Positions 1 to 10,508 of a DNA stretch of 64,000 bases are shown piece after piece. Position numbers and translations under genes: made by a program. This DNA comes from Actinokineospora pegani (GTDB lineage Bacteria; Actinomycetota; Actinomycetes; Mycobacteriales; Pseudonocardiaceae). Each line of letters starts with the position of its first letter. The first letter of the stretch is position 1. The stretch covers positions 114,441 through 178,440 of the forward strand of contig NZ_WHOL01000086.1 of assembly GCF_009745975.1 (NCBI RefSeq), read 5' to 3'. Under the pieces are notes generated by a model. The model was not told where the DNA came from. It ran no database searches and saw only the letters and a list, made by a program, of their open reading frames with translations.

Positions 1-26
1 CCCGCCCCGCTCGCGTCCGGCGCCGC

Positions 27-2058
<2,032 letters not shown>

Positions 2059-2178
2059 CCGCCACAGCGTAGGCCCACCGGTGTGGGACGGCGGTGATCC
2101 GCGCCGATCCGACCGGGGGGCGACGCGCTGGTGGCGGCCGGGCTCCCCCGCCGTCCCCGGATCGTCGGTGGGCGTCAC

Positions 2179-2190
2179 TAGGGTTGTGCC
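2179..2190 (+). promoter_or_regulatory. Probable -10 box of a leaderless promoter
   Basis: TAGGGT at 2179-2184 is followed by six bases and then the ATG of the nuclease gene. That spacing places the transcription start at or next to the A of ATG, and no Shine-Dalgarno sequence is visible. The same TANNNT-N6-start pattern recurs in this window. Confidence 0.5.
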
Positions 2191-3072
2191 ATGGCTGTAG
2201 GCACGGATGTCCGGACCGAGGCGCCGCGGCGACGGCGGCCAGCGCTGTCGCCGTCGCGCGCCAGCGACTTCAAGCAGTGCCCGCTGCTCTACCGGTTCCG
2301 GGCGGTCGACCGGCTGCCGGAGCGCCCGAGCAAGGCCCAGGCGCGCGGCACGGTGGTGCACGCGGTGCTCGAACGCCTCTACGGCCTGCCCACCGCGGAG
2401 CGCGTCCCCGCGACCGCGCACGCCATGCTGGAGCCGACCTGGGCCGACCTGCTGGCCCGCGAGCCCGGTCTCAGCGAGATCTTCGACGACGCGGCCGACG
2501 CCGCCGAGGTGCACGCGTGGCTCGCCTCGGCGACCCCGCTGATCGACGGCTACTTCGAGTTGGAGGACCCGCGCAGGCTGGAGCCCGACGCCTGTGAGCT
2601 GATGGTCGAGACCGAACTCGACTCCGGTGTCCTGCTGCGCGGCTTCATCGACCGCGTCGACGTCGCCCCCACCGGCGAGATCCGCGTCGTCGACTACAAG
2701 ACCGGGGCGGCCCCGCGCGAGATCGGCGAGGCCAAGGCCATGTTCCAGATGAAGTTCTACGCCCTGGCCCTCTGGCGCCTGCGCGGCGTCGTCCCCCGCC
2801 GCCTGCAGCTGATGTACCTCGCCGACCGCCAGAACCTGGCCTACACCCCCGACGAGGCCGAGCTCACCCGCTTCGAACGCACCCTCGACGCCATCTGGCA
2901 GGCGATCCTCCGCGCCGCCAAGACCGGCGACTTCCGCCCCAACCCGACCCGCCTGTGCGACTGGTGCGCCCACCAGGCGCTGTGCCCGGTCTACGGCGGC
3001 ACGCCCCCGGAGTACCCCGGCTGGCCCGAACCCGACCCGGGCGACGAGTCCGCAGTGGACAGGGCGGACTAG
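2191..3072 (+). CDS. RecB/Cas4-family PD-(D/E)XK exonuclease
   Basis: Single-domain RecB-like nuclease of 293 residues. The PD-(D/E)XK core is visible as GFIDRVDV followed by VVDYKTG near residues 166-172, whose Asp and Lys are catalytic. A Cys at residue 30 together with three Cys near the C terminus (CDWC and LC, about 256-265) matches the split 4Fe-4S pattern of AddB/Cas4-like nucleases. It is divergent from the M50 protease/trmI pair, an arrangement conserved near the mycobacterial proteasome locus. It is not a Cas4 candidate by context: the CRISPR array is 27 kb away. The DNA substrate is not known. Confidence 0.9.
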   Translation: MAVGTDVRTEAPRRRRPALSPSRASDFKQCPLLYRFRAVDRLPERPSKAQARGTVVHAVLERLYGLPTAERVPATAHAMLEPTWADLLAREPGLSEIFDDAADAAEVHAWLASATPLIDGYFELEDPRRLEPDACELMVETELDSGVLLRGFIDRVDVAPTGEIRVVDYKTGAAPREIGEAKAMFQMKFYALALWRLRGVVPRRLQLMYLADRQNLAYTPDEAELTRFERTLDAIWQAILRAAKTGDFRPNPTRLCDWCAHQALCPVYGGTPPEYPGWPEPDPGDESAVDRAD

Positions 3073-3198
3073 GTCGTGTTCCGGGAGCCTCGTTCGATGA
3101 GAGTCGTGATCGAGGCGGTTCCTGGCGGCTATCGCGGACAGCGGCTTTCGAAACACGGCCCAGGCCGCTGGAGGGCGGGACTGGCCTCGCCCGCGGGG

Positions 3199-3462
3199 TC
3201 AGAGCTTGCGGTAGACGTCCTCGAGGGTGAGACCGCGGCCGATCATGAGGACCTGGACGCGGTAGAGGAGCTGGGAGACCTCGAGGGCGAGGTCGTCGTC
3301 GGACTCGTGCTCGGCGGCGATCCACACCTCGCCCGCCTCCTCGAGGACCTTCTTGCCCTGCGCGTGCACCCCGGCGTCGAGGGCCGCGACAGTGCCCGAG
3401 CCGTCAGGGCGCAGCCTGGCGCGCTCGGTGAGCTCGGCGAACAGTTCGTCGAAGGTCTTCAC
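3199..3462 (-). CDS. hisE: Phosphoribosyl-ATP pyrophosphatase HisE
   Basis: Second step of histidine biosynthesis: hydrolysis of phosphoribosyl-ATP to phosphoribosyl-AMP and pyrophosphate. The 87-residue protein is all-alpha, of MazG-like fold, with the [16 protein letters not shown] stretch carrying the metal-binding Glu residues and a typical ending EDVYRKL. Length is normal for a stand-alone HisE. In mycobacteria hisE is followed by hisG; here the downstream neighbour is the convergent nuclease gene, so hisG is not adjacent in this window. Confidence 0.95.
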   Translation of the reverse strand: MKTFDELFAELTERARLRPDGSGTVAALDAGVHAQGKKVLEEAGEVWIAAEHESDDDLALEVSQLLYRVQVLMIGRGLTLEDVYRKL

Positions 3463-3498
3463 GGCGGACGATCCTGCCGCACCGGCCGCGCCCGCCGG

Positions 3499-4203
3499 TC
3501 ACCGGGTGGTCGCGGCCAGCGCGCGCAGGGTGGCGGCGTCGAAGCCGACCAGGGATTCGCGCAGGACGCGGCCGGGCCCCTCGGCGACGGGGACCTCGCA
3601 GGGGACCACGACGGTCAGGCAGCCCGCCGCCACCGCGGCGGTGGTCCCGGTCGGCGAGTCCTCCACGGCGACGCAGTCGCGGGCCTCGACCCCGAGCAGG
3701 GCGGCGGCGCGCAGGTACGGGTCGGGCAGCGGCTTGTTGCGGCCGCCGACCTCGTCGCCGGTCACGGTGGTGTCGAACAGGTCGCGGCCGATGGTGTCGA
3801 GGGCGATCTCGGTCAGCGGGCGCTCGGTGGAGGTGACCAGCGCGGTGGGGACGCCCGTGTCGCGGACCGCGCGCAGCGCTTCCCGCGCCCCGGGGCGGAA
3901 ACGCAGGTCGGCGGCGAACAGCTCGGCCATGCGGCTGTCGACCCAGGACACCGCGGAGCGGATGTCGTCCTCGGTCGGCTCGATCTCGGCCTCGGCGAAC
4001 AGCAGCGCCATGGTGGTGGGCACGTTGGACCCGATCATCGCGACCCTGGTCTCGGTGGACAGGGTGGAGCCGAGGCGCCCGGCGAACTCGTGGAGCGGGA
4101 TGTCCCACAGCTTCTCCGAGTCGAGCAGGGTGCCGTCCATGTCCCACAGCACAGCGGCGGGCAGAGCGGGGTCGGACGGGCTGTCGACAGGCTTGCTCGG
4201 CAT
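3499..4203 (-). CDS. HAD-superfamily hydrolase (beta-phosphoglucomutase/phosphatase-like)
   Basis: Cytosolic HAD phosphatase of 234 residues. Motif I is DMDGT at residues 21-25 (nucleophile D21, acid/base D23), motif II is the VTSTERP stretch, and motifs III and IV are represented by KPLPDPYL and VEDSPTG. The alpha-helical cap after motif I is of the subclass I type seen in beta-phosphoglucomutase and sugar-phosphate phosphatases. The start ATG lies six bases from a -10-like TAGGCT, so the mRNA is probably leaderless. It precedes hisE with a 36-base gap, so the two may share a transcript. The exact substrate cannot be told. Confidence 0.88.
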   Translation of the reverse strand: MPSKPVDSPSDPALPAAVLWDMDGTLLDSEKLWDIPLHEFAGRLGSTLSTETRVAMIGSNVPTTMALLFAEAEIEPTEDDIRSAVSWVDSRMAELFAADLRFRPGAREALRAVRDTGVPTALVTSTERPLTEIALDTIGRDLFDTTVTGDEVGGRNKPLPDPYLRAAALLGVEARDCVAVEDSPTGTTAAVAAGCLTVVVPCEVPVAEGPGRVLRESLVGFDAATLRALAATTR

Positions 4204-4207
4204 GTCA

Positions 4208-4250
4208 CCAGCCTACGATCACCCCCCGTCCACCCCGGGCCGTAGGCTGG
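4208..4250. promoter_or_regulatory. Symmetric divergent leaderless promoters
   Basis: A perfect 10-bp inverted repeat (CCAGCCTACG at 4208-4217 and CGTAGGCTGG at 4241-4250) holds one TAGGCT -10 box on each strand. Each box is exactly six bases from its start codon (4203 on the minus strand, 4255 on the plus strand). This is best read as back-to-back leaderless promoters for the HAD and PAC2 genes. Confidence 0.55.
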
Positions 4251-4254
4251 CGCG

Positions 4255-5175
4255 GTGACCGATGAGGACCCGCAGATGGCCGCCGACCGCGTGCCCGACG
4301 CCCAGCACCCCGACCTGGTCGACCCCGTTCTGGTGGCGGCCTTCGAGGGTTGGAACGACGCGGGTGACGCGGCGAGCACCGCCATCGAGCACTTGCAACT
4401 GACCTGGGACGCGACGCCGCTGCTGGAGGTCGACCCGGACGACTACTACGACTTCCAGGTGACCCGGCCCACGGTGAAGCTGGTGGACGGGGTGACCCGC
4501 CGCGTGGAGTGGCCCACGACCCGGCTGTCGGTGTGCAGGCCGCCGGGGTCGAACCGCGACGTCGTGCTCGTGCACGGGATCGAGCCGAACATGCGCTGGC
4601 GCAAGTTCTGCGCCGAGCTGCTCCAGCACATCGAGGACCTGCGGGTGACGACGGTGGTGACGCTGGGCGCGCTGCTCGCCGACACCCCGCACACCCGCCA
4701 GGTGCCGGTGACCGGCACCGCCTACGACGCCGACTCGGCGGCCAAGTTCAACCTCGAGCGCTCCCGCTACGAGGGGCCGACCGGCATCGTGGGGGTGTTC
4801 CAGGACGCGTGCGTGCAGGCCGGGGTGCCCGCCATCTCGATCTGGGCCGCGGTGCCGCACTACGTGTCCCAGCCGCCCTCGCCCAAGGCGACGCTGGCCC
4901 TGCTGCACCGCGTCGAGGAGGTCCTGGACGTGGAGGTGCCGCTGGGCGCGCTGCCGGAGCAGGCTGAGGAGTGGCAGGCGACGGTCAGCGAGATGGCCGA
5001 GGAGGACGAGGACGTGCGCAACTACGTGCGTGCGCTCGAGGAGCGTGGTGATGACGCTGACGAGCTGGGTGAGACCAGCGGGGACGTGATCGCCGCGGAG
5101 TTCGAGCGGTATTTGCGCAGGCGGCGGCCTGGGCCGGGGCGTGGTGGGTCGGGGCCTGGGCCTACTGGGGTGTGA
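4255..5175 (+). CDS. PAC2 family protein
   Basis: 306-residue cytosolic protein of the PAC2 family, named after the eukaryotic proteasome assembly chaperone; the bacterial role is not established. The N-terminal VLVAAFEGWNDAGDAAS and the middle GALLADTPHTR and ISIWAAVPHYV stretches are characteristic. The C-terminal part is acidic (EMAEEDEDV) and ends in an Arg/Gly-rich tail. Its place near hisE, mshC and trmI matches the order around the mycobacterial homologue. The GTG start is six bases after TAGGCT, suggesting a leaderless message. Confidence 0.88.
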   Translation: MTDEDPQMAADRVPDAQHPDLVDPVLVAAFEGWNDAGDAASTAIEHLQLTWDATPLLEVDPDDYYDFQVTRPTVKLVDGVTRRVEWPTTRLSVCRPPGSNRDVVLVHGIEPNMRWRKFCAELLQHIEDLRVTTVVTLGALLADTPHTRQVPVTGTAYDADSAAKFNLERSRYEGPTGIVGVFQDACVQAGVPAISIWAAVPHYVSQPPSPKATLALLHRVEEVLDVEVPLGALPEQAEEWQATVSEMAEEDEDVRNYVRALEERGDDADELGETSGDVIAAEFERYLRRRRPGPGRGGSGPGPTGV

Positions 5176-5246
5176 TGGGGCTGGGTTGTGTGGGGGCTGG
5201 GGGCGGTGCGAGTAGGGCTCGTCCTGTGGGACCGCGGAGTGTGTAA

Positions 5247-5329
5247 CTCCGTGGGACCGGTGTCAAGGGCGCCTTCGGCGTCGGCTTCGCCGATGGGCTT
5301 CGCCCACCCCTGACACCGGTCCCACGGAG
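5247..5329. repeat. 83-bp palindromic multi-hairpin intergenic element
   Basis: A perfect 19-bp inverted repeat (5247-5265 and 5311-5329) encloses about 45 bases that themselves form up to three small hairpins: CGCC-TTCG-GCG, CGGC-TTC-GCCG and TGGGC-TTC-GCCCA. It lies between the convergent PAC2 and mshC genes. It could act as a bidirectional terminator, but the cloverleaf-like design looks more like a dispersed REP-type element. Only one copy is seen in this window. Confidence 0.7.
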
Positions 5330-5403
5330 CTACGAGCGGCCAGGACTGGGTCGAGGCCCGGGGGTGACGAGGTGGGGTGGGTTGTGGTGGGGGTGTGCCA
5401 CTG

Positions 5404-6630
5404 TCAGAGCTTGATGCCCAGTAGGGCGTCTATGGCTTGGGCTACTGCGGTGGGGGCGTTGGGGTCGGTGCCGTCTTGGCGGGACCAGGCGTCCATGGCG
5501 GCGATGGCCTGGGGGGTGTCCAGGTCGTTGGACAGGTGGTCGCGGAGCCGGGTGATCAGCTCGGTGGCCGGGGGTGCGGTGGGGCGGGTGACGGCGGCGC
5601 GCCAGGTCTCGAGGCGGGACTGGGCGGTGTCGAGGATGTCCTGGGTCCAGGAGCGGTCCTGGCGGTAGTGGCCGGACAGCAGGCCCAGGCGGATGGCCAT
5701 GGGGTCCACGCCGTCGGCGCGCAGGCGGGAGACCAGGACCAGGTTGCCCTTGGACTTGGACATCTTCTCGCCGTCGAGGCCGATCATGGCCGAGTGGCCG
5801 TAGTGCCGGGCGAAGGGGTGCTCGCCGGTCAGCGACTCGGCGTGGGCCGCGCTGTACTCGTGGTGCGGGAAGATCAGGTCTGAGCCGCCTGCCTGCAGGT
5901 CGATGCCCATGCCGAGGCTGTTGAGGGCGATGACCGAGCACTCGATGTGCCAGCCGGGGCGGCCCGGGCCCAGCTCGCTGGGCCAGCTCGGCTCGTCGGG
6001 GCGGGCCGAGCGCCACAGCAGGGCGTCGAGCGGGTGGCGCTTGCCGGGGCGGTCGGGGTCGCCGCCGCGCTCGGCGAAGAACCGGTCCATGGTCTCCCGG
6101 TCGTAGCCCGACTCGTAGCCGAAGCGGCCGGTGGCGGCGTGGTCGAAGTAGACGTCGGGGAACTCCTGGTCGTCCACCCGGTAGGCCGCGCCCGCGGCCA
6201 GCAGCTTGGCGACCGCGGCGACGATGTCCGGGATCGACTCGACCGCGCCGGTGAACTCGCGCGGCGGCAGCACCCGCAGGGCGGCCATGTCCTCGCGGAA
6301 CAGCGCGGTCTCGCGCATGCCGAGCACCACCCAGTCGTCCTGGTCGCGGATCGCGCGCTCGAGCAGCGGGTCGTCGATGTCGGTCACGTTCTGCACGTAG
6401 TGGACGTCGTGGCCGTTGTCGAGCCAGAGCCGGTGCACCAGGTCGAACGCCAGGTAGGTCGCCGCGTGGCCCAGGTGGGTGGCGTCGTACGGGGTGATGC
6501 CGCACACGTACATGGTGGCGGTCGGTCCGGGCGCCGTCGGCCGGACCTGCGCCGAGGAGGTGTCGTACATCCGCAGCGGTCGGGGGGTGCCCGCGACGTC
6601 CGGAACCGGGTGGGATGGCCAGGTCTGCAT
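5404..6630 (-). CDS. mshC: Mycothiol cysteine ligase MshC
   Basis: ATP-dependent ligation of L-cysteine to the amino group of glucosaminyl-inositol (GlcN-Ins), the third committed step of mycothiol synthesis. The 408-residue protein resembles cysteinyl-tRNA synthetase: C43 in YVCGITPYD binds zinc, HLGH at 52-55 is the HIGH motif, and KMSKSKGN lies near residue 288. It lacks the tRNA-binding extension, and its length matches MshC rather than CysS. Mycothiol is restricted to Actinobacteria, so this gene anchors the taxonomic call. It is probably monocistronic. Confidence 0.96.
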   Translation of the reverse strand: MQTWPSHPVPDVAGTPRPLRMYDTSSAQVRPTAPGPTATMYVCGITPYDATHLGHAATYLAFDLVHRLWLDNGHDVHYVQNVTDIDDPLLERAIRDQDDWVVLGMRETALFREDMAALRVLPPREFTGAVESIPDIVAAVAKLLAAGAAYRVDDQEFPDVYFDHAATGRFGYESGYDRETMDRFFAERGGDPDRPGKRHPLDALLWRSARPDEPSWPSELGPGRPGWHIECSVIALNSLGMGIDLQAGGSDLIFPHHEYSAAHAESLTGEHPFARHYGHSAMIGLDGEKMSKSKGNLVLVSRLRADGVDPMAIRLGLLSGHYRQDRSWTQDILDTAQSRLETWRAAVTRPTAPPATELITRLRDHLSNDLDTPQAIAAMDAWSRQDGTDPNAPTAVAQAIDALLGIKL

Positions 6631-6796
6631 GGCTCGACCCTAACCGGCGCGCACGGCCGGGGCGGCGGCGTCGCACCTGGCGGGAGGCCTGGGCCATTCG
6701 AGTGCGATCGCGGTGACACCGGTCACGAACTGCCTCCGATCGGGTCAGGATGGGATCGGGGTTGGTGGACCTGGAGCACCGGAGGGGGTGGTCCTC

Positions 6797-7006
6797 GTGC
6801 GGGTGCTGGTCACCGTCAACGACGACGGTGTGGCCCGGCTCCCGGAGCTCGTGGCGCGGCTGCGGGCGGCCGGACTGGTCGTGGACACCGTGCTCGAGCA
6901 CGTGGGGGTGATCACCGGCGTGATCGCCCCGCCCGACATCGCGGCCGTGCGCGCGCTGCGCGGCGTCGAGGCGGTGGAGTCAGAACGCGGTGTCGAGGAA
7001 GGCTAG
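6797..7006 (+). CDS. Small protein resembling an I9-type propeptide/inhibitor fold
   Basis: 69-residue protein with alternating beta-alpha-beta segments (VRVLVTVNDD, a helix with LVARLRAAGL, then VITGVI, IAAVRALRGV and EAVESERG). The pattern resembles stand-alone subtilisin-propeptide (inhibitor I9-like) proteins found in actinomycetes and often mis-annotated as ketohydroxyglutarate aldolase. The GTG at 6797 has GGAGG 11 bases upstream. The stop codon shares CTAG (7003-7006) with the stop of the convergent aminotransferase gene. The functional assignment is only by fold pattern. Confidence 0.65.
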   Translation: MRVLVTVNDDGVARLPELVARLRAAGLVVDTVLEHVGVITGVIAPPDIAAVRALRGVEAVESERGVEEG

Positions 7007-8121
7007 GCGAACTGGGCCGTGAGGGCATCGGCCAGGGCGCGGTAGTCGTTCTCGGTGATGTGGGGCGACCCGGCCAGCCGGACGAAGCCCTCGCCGCCGA
7101 ACTCGACGACGGCCGCCTCGACCCCGCGCGCGCTCAGCTCCGCGTAGAGGGCGTTCGACGACGCGAGGTCGACCACCCGGCCCGCGGGCAGCCGGACGAG
7201 CCGCATCAGCGGGGCGTGCAGCGGGCTGACCTGGCCCGGGGCGCCGAGGGCAGCGGAGACCACCTCGACGCCCCGGTCCAAGGACCGGGCCCCCGCGTCG
7301 ACGGCGTCCCACCCGCCGATCGACGCCCAGTACGCCAGGCCGTCCGGGATGGCCATCCAACCGGAGTAGTCGCTGGTGCCCGCGTGGTCGAACCAGCGGG
7401 GGTAGCCGTGCGGGAACTCCCAACTGGGCACGAGCGGCCGGACGCGCTCACGGTGCTCGGGGGCGATCCACAGCGCGGCGCTGGTGTTGGGCGTGTAGGC
7501 CCACTTGTGCAGGTTGCCCGCCCAGGTGTGCGCGCCGAGCTGGTCGGGCCGCTGCCGCAGGTGCCCCGGCGCGTGCGCGGCGTCGACGTGCACGAGGGCG
7601 CCCCGCTCCCGGCACACGGCGGCGATCTCGGCCACCGGGAGGACCAGCGCGGTCGCCGAGCTGATGGCGTCGACGAGCACCAGCTTGGTGCGGTCGGTGA
7701 GCCCGGCCGCGAACGCCGCCACGATCCGCTCCGACGTGGCCCCGACCGGGATCGGCGCGACGCGCACCCGCGCGCCGGTCCGCTCGGCGGTGGACCGGGC
7801 GGAGTGGGCGATCGCGCCGTAGCCGTGGTCGGAGACCAGGACCTCCTCGCCCGCGCGCAGGTCGGCCGCCGCCAGCACGGTCGCCGCCGCCTCGGTGGCG
7901 TTGCGCACGAGCACGACCTCGGCGCCGAGGAACTCCCCCGCCGCCTCGCGGGCCCTGGCGACGAGCGCGGGCCCGTCGACGCGGTGGAACCGCATCGGGT
8001 TGGCGTCGGCGGCCCGCTGGTACCGGGCCTGGGCGGCGCGGACGACCGCGGGGACGATGCCGAAGGCGCCGGGGTTGAGGTGGTGGACGGCGGGGTCGAG
8101 GGCGAAATCCGATGCGCTCAC
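7003..8121 (-). CDS. Class V aminotransferase-like PLP enzyme
   Basis: 372-residue fold-type I PLP enzyme. The PLP lysine is in NLHKWAYT, the Asp that holds the pyridine nitrogen is in VHVDAAHAPGH, and the N terminus HHLNPGAFG matches the isopenicillin-N-epimerase (CefD)-like group, which also includes C-S lyases such as EgtE. The substrate cannot be told; no beta-lactam or ergothioneine genes are nearby. The GTG start overlaps the stop of the voltage-sensor-like gene by four bases (GTGA), implying translational coupling and a two-gene operon. Confidence 0.88.
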   Translation of the reverse strand: MSASDFALDPAVHHLNPGAFGIVPAVVRAAQARYQRAADANPMRFHRVDGPALVARAREAAGEFLGAEVVLVRNATEAAATVLAAADLRAGEEVLVSDHGYGAIAHSARSTAERTGARVRVAPIPVGATSERIVAAFAAGLTDRTKLVLVDAISSATALVLPVAEIAAVCRERGALVHVDAAHAPGHLRQRPDQLGAHTWAGNLHKWAYTPNTSAALWIAPEHRERVRPLVPSWEFPHGYPRWFDHAGTSDYSGWMAIPDGLAYWASIGGWDAVDAGARSLDRGVEVVSAALGAPGQVSPLHAPLMRLVRLPAGRVVDLASSNALYAELSARGVEAAVVEFGGEGFVRLAGSPHITENDYRALADALTAQFA

Positions 8122-8900
8122 CGGTCGGCGGGCGGGGGATCGGGCAGGTTCTGGTGCACGCCGGTGCGCACGGCCTGGCGGATCTGCTCGATGTTCTCCC
8201 GCAGCAGGTCGGCGACCAGTTCGTCGGTGCGGGGGTCCGCCAGGATCTCCAGCACCACGCGGATGACGGTGTCGGAGACGGTGCTGACGATCTCGTCGTG
8301 GAAGGGGACGCGCTTGAACCGGCCCGCCTGCGGGTCGTCCTTGAGCTTCTCGAGGACCATGTCGCGGATGTCGGCGCGGTTCTCCTCGAGCGCGGCGGCC
8401 AGGTTGCGCGCGTAGTGGCCGGTCCGCAGCACGGAGACGACCTCCTCCAGCACGGCGACGGTCAGCGGCTTCTTGACCACGTCGATGAGCAGGCCGCCGA
8501 AGCGGCCCATCGCCCGGTTCGCCAGCTCCTCGGCCATCGACCGGTCGACGGGCCTGCGCACGCCGAACAGCAGCACCCCGATCCGCACGGCGCGCAGCAG
8601 CCGGAACGCGCGCAGCCACACGTGCGCCAGTGGCACCATGCCGATCAGGTCGAACCAGTTGTGCAGCACGAACCGGCCGGTCCACCCCGCGCGCGCCCAG
8701 CGCCACAGGTACTCGACCGCGAACACCGCGCAGAACGCCCAGTCGAGCCGCACGATCAGCTCGCCCACGGCCGCCGGGGGGTGCCAGAACGCCCGGTAGA
8801 CCAGCAGCGCCGTCGACACCACGGCCAGCGCCAGCATCACCCAGTCGTCCACGTCGACCCGGTGCCGCTTGGGCACCGGCGCCATGCCGTCGATCATCAT
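8118..8900 (-). CDS. Voltage-sensor-like ion transporter family protein lacking a pore
   Basis: 260-residue membrane protein. Four hydrophobic segments correspond to S1-S4 of a voltage sensor: DWVMLALAVV, then LDWAFCAVFAVEYLWRW with the S2-like acidic residue, then NWFDLIGMVPLA with the S3 Asp, then WLRAFRLLRAVRIG, which has Arg at every third position as in S4. No S5-pore-S6 or TVGYG filter follows; instead there are about 130 charged, helical, soluble residues. RBS GGGAGG precedes ATG 8900. It is coupled to the aminotransferase downstream. It could be a stand-alone voltage sensor or a channel whose pore is lost. Confidence 0.8.
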   Translation of the reverse strand: MMIDGMAPVPKRHRVDVDDWVMLALAVVSTALLVYRAFWHPPAAVGELIVRLDWAFCAVFAVEYLWRWARAGWTGRFVLHNWFDLIGMVPLAHVWLRAFRLLRAVRIGVLLFGVRRPVDRSMAEELANRAMGRFGGLLIDVVKKPLTVAVLEEVVSVLRTGHYARNLAAALEENRADIRDMVLEKLKDDPQAGRFKRVPFHDEIVSTVSDTVIRVVLEILADPRTDELVADLLRENIEQIRQAVRTGVHQNLPDPPPADR

Positions 8901-8978
8901 GACGTTCACCCTCCCGGACAGCGGGGTGCGTGGCCACTCGCGCGGGTACTCTGCCCCTGGCCACGAGAGGGGACGCAG

Positions 8979-9869
8979 ATGGTCGGGTTCGTGCACGAGG
9001 CACTCGTCCACCACGGCGACGAGGATTACCGCGCGGGCGCCGAGGCGTTCCTGCGCGCCGCGGTGGACGCGGGCGAGTCCGCCGTCGCCCTGGTCGACTC
9101 GTCCCGCCACCACCTGCTGGGCGGCCTGGCCGGGACCGGCGTGCGCCTGGTCGACGCCGAGAAGCTCGCCCGCAACCCGGCCCGCCTGATCCCGGTCCTG
9201 CGCGAACTGGTGGACAGCGCGGACGGTCCCGTCCGCTGCCTGGCCGACCCCATGCCCAGCCCCCGCCACGCCGACGCCGCCGCCGAGCTGGCCCTGCACG
9301 ACGCGCTGCTCAACCTCGCCTTCGCCGACACCACCGGCTTCGCCCTGCGCTGCGCCGTCACCGCCGAGCGCGCCCCCACCGCCGAGCGCACCCACCCGGT
9401 CCTGGTCTCGGCGGACGAGGCCCGCACCAGCGCCGCCTTCTCCCCCGGCACCGCCGTCGACGCCTTCGGCGCCACCCTCACCGCCCCCACCGAGGCCCTC
9501 GCCGCCGTCCACTTCACCCTCGACGACCTCCCCGAACTCCGCGACCTGGTCACCGTCCGCGCGGGCGCGTTCGGCCTGCCCCGCGAACGGGCCCTGGACC
9601 TCACCCTCGCCACCAACGAGATCGTCACCAACAGCATCGTCCACGGCGGCGACCGGGGAACCCTGCGCCTGTGGCACACGGAGACGACCTTCGTCTGCGA
9701 GGTGACCGACAGCGGCCACATCCGCAACCCCCTGGTGGGCCGGGTCGCCCCGATCCCCGCCACCCTGGGCGGCCGGGGCGTCTGGCTGGCCAACCAGCTC
9801 TGCGACCTGGTGCGCATCCGCTCGGACGCCCACACCGGCACCTGCGTCCAGCTCCAGATCGACCGCTGA
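8979..9869 (+). CDS. Sensor anti-sigma regulatory protein (MEDS + HATPase_c)
   Basis: 296-residue soluble protein with two domains. Residues 1 to about 165 form a MEDS-type sensing domain (FVHEALVHHGDEDYRAGAEAF start). The C-terminal ~130 residues are a serine-kinase-type HATPase domain of the RsbW/SpoIIAB group, with N-box LATNEIVTNSIVHG, G1 box VTDSG and G2-like GGRGVWLANQL. It lacks a His-kinase phospho-acceptor, so it probably acts as an anti-sigma or anti-anti-sigma regulator. Start ATG 8979 follows GAGAGGGGAC. No cognate sigma factor is adjacent; a STAS protein and a SpoIIE-type phosphatase are elsewhere in the window. Confidence 0.85.
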   Translation: MVGFVHEALVHHGDEDYRAGAEAFLRAAVDAGESAVALVDSSRHHLLGGLAGTGVRLVDAEKLARNPARLIPVLRELVDSADGPVRCLADPMPSPRHADAAAELALHDALLNLAFADTTGFALRCAVTAERAPTAERTHPVLVSADEARTSAAFSPGTAVDAFGATLTAPTEALAAVHFTLDDLPELRDLVTVRAGAFGLPRERALDLTLATNEIVTNSIVHGGDRGTLRLWHTETTFVCEVTDSGHIRNPLVGRVAPIPATLGGRGVWLANQLCDLVRIRSDAHTGTCVQLQIDR

Positions 9870-9916
9870 CCCCACCGGTCGACCGTTCCGCCACCGGGGG
9901 TGGCAGGCTCTGACCC

Positions 9917-10483
9917 GTGCGTCCCCCGACTTCGGTGATGACCGTCGGCGCGCTGCTGTGCGGGAGCGTGCTGCTCACCGCCTGTGGCGCAGGCCAGCCC
10001 GTCCCGCCCCCGCCCACCTCGTCCCCCACCAGCACCGCGGTCGACGACCCGTGCCCGGGGTCGGGGGTCGCCATCTCGGCGGGCGAGGTGGACAGCGCCT
10101 CGGGCCTGCGGGGGCTCGGCGTCTTCCTGACCAACTGCGGTACCCGCGACCACACCGTGCACGGCTACCCGGTGGTCCGGGTGCTGGACGCGGACCGGCG
10201 ACCGCTCGACGTCGTCGTCGGCAATGGGTCGCCGCCGGTCAGCGCACCGGACAGCTACGACACGGCGCCCCAGCCGGTCACGTTGCGGCCCGGCGAGCGG
10301 GCGACGGCGCGAGTCCTGTGGCGCAACACGGTCACCGACTCGACGGTGAACGCCACCGTCGGCCGCTACCTGGAGATCGCACCGGCCGCGGGCGAGCCGA
10401 CCCAGGTCGTCGCCCCGCGCGGCGGGATCGACCTCGGCAACACCGGTCGCCTGGCCGTGAACGCCTGGGCCGTCCGCCCCTGA
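9917..10483 (+). CDS. DUF4232-like lipoprotein
   Basis: 188-residue secreted lipoprotein. A short N-terminal signal ends in lipobox LLTAC, with the lipidated Cys near residue 22, followed by a Pro/Ser/Thr linker and a beta-rich domain (GLRGLGVFLTNCGTRDHTVHGYPVV, then TLRPGERATARVLWRN) typical of DUF4232. Such proteins sit on the outer face of the membrane; their role is unknown. Start is GTG, with CAGGCT seven bases upstream as a possible leaderless -10 box. Confidence 0.85.
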   Translation: MRPPTSVMTVGALLCGSVLLTACGAGQPVPPPPTSSPTSTAVDDPCPGSGVAISAGEVDSASGLRGLGVFLTNCGTRDHTVHGYPVVRVLDADRRPLDVVVGNGSPPVSAPDSYDTAPQPVTLRPGERATARVLWRNTVTDSTVNATVGRYLEIAPAAGEPTQVVAPRGGIDLGNTGRLAVNAWAVRP

Positions 10484-10508
10484 CACCCGTGCGGTGCGGC
10501 GTTCGCGC

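Noticed and set aside
2191-3072. The RecB-family nuclease as a Cas4
   Set aside because: Conserved synteny with trmI and the M50 protease, and 27 kb from the array; type I-E systems do not need Cas4.
2059-3156. N-terminal extension of the M50 protease frame by about 366 residues
   Set aside because: It is antisense to the RecB-family nuclease and contains no recognisable domain; the protease fold starts after GTG 2058.
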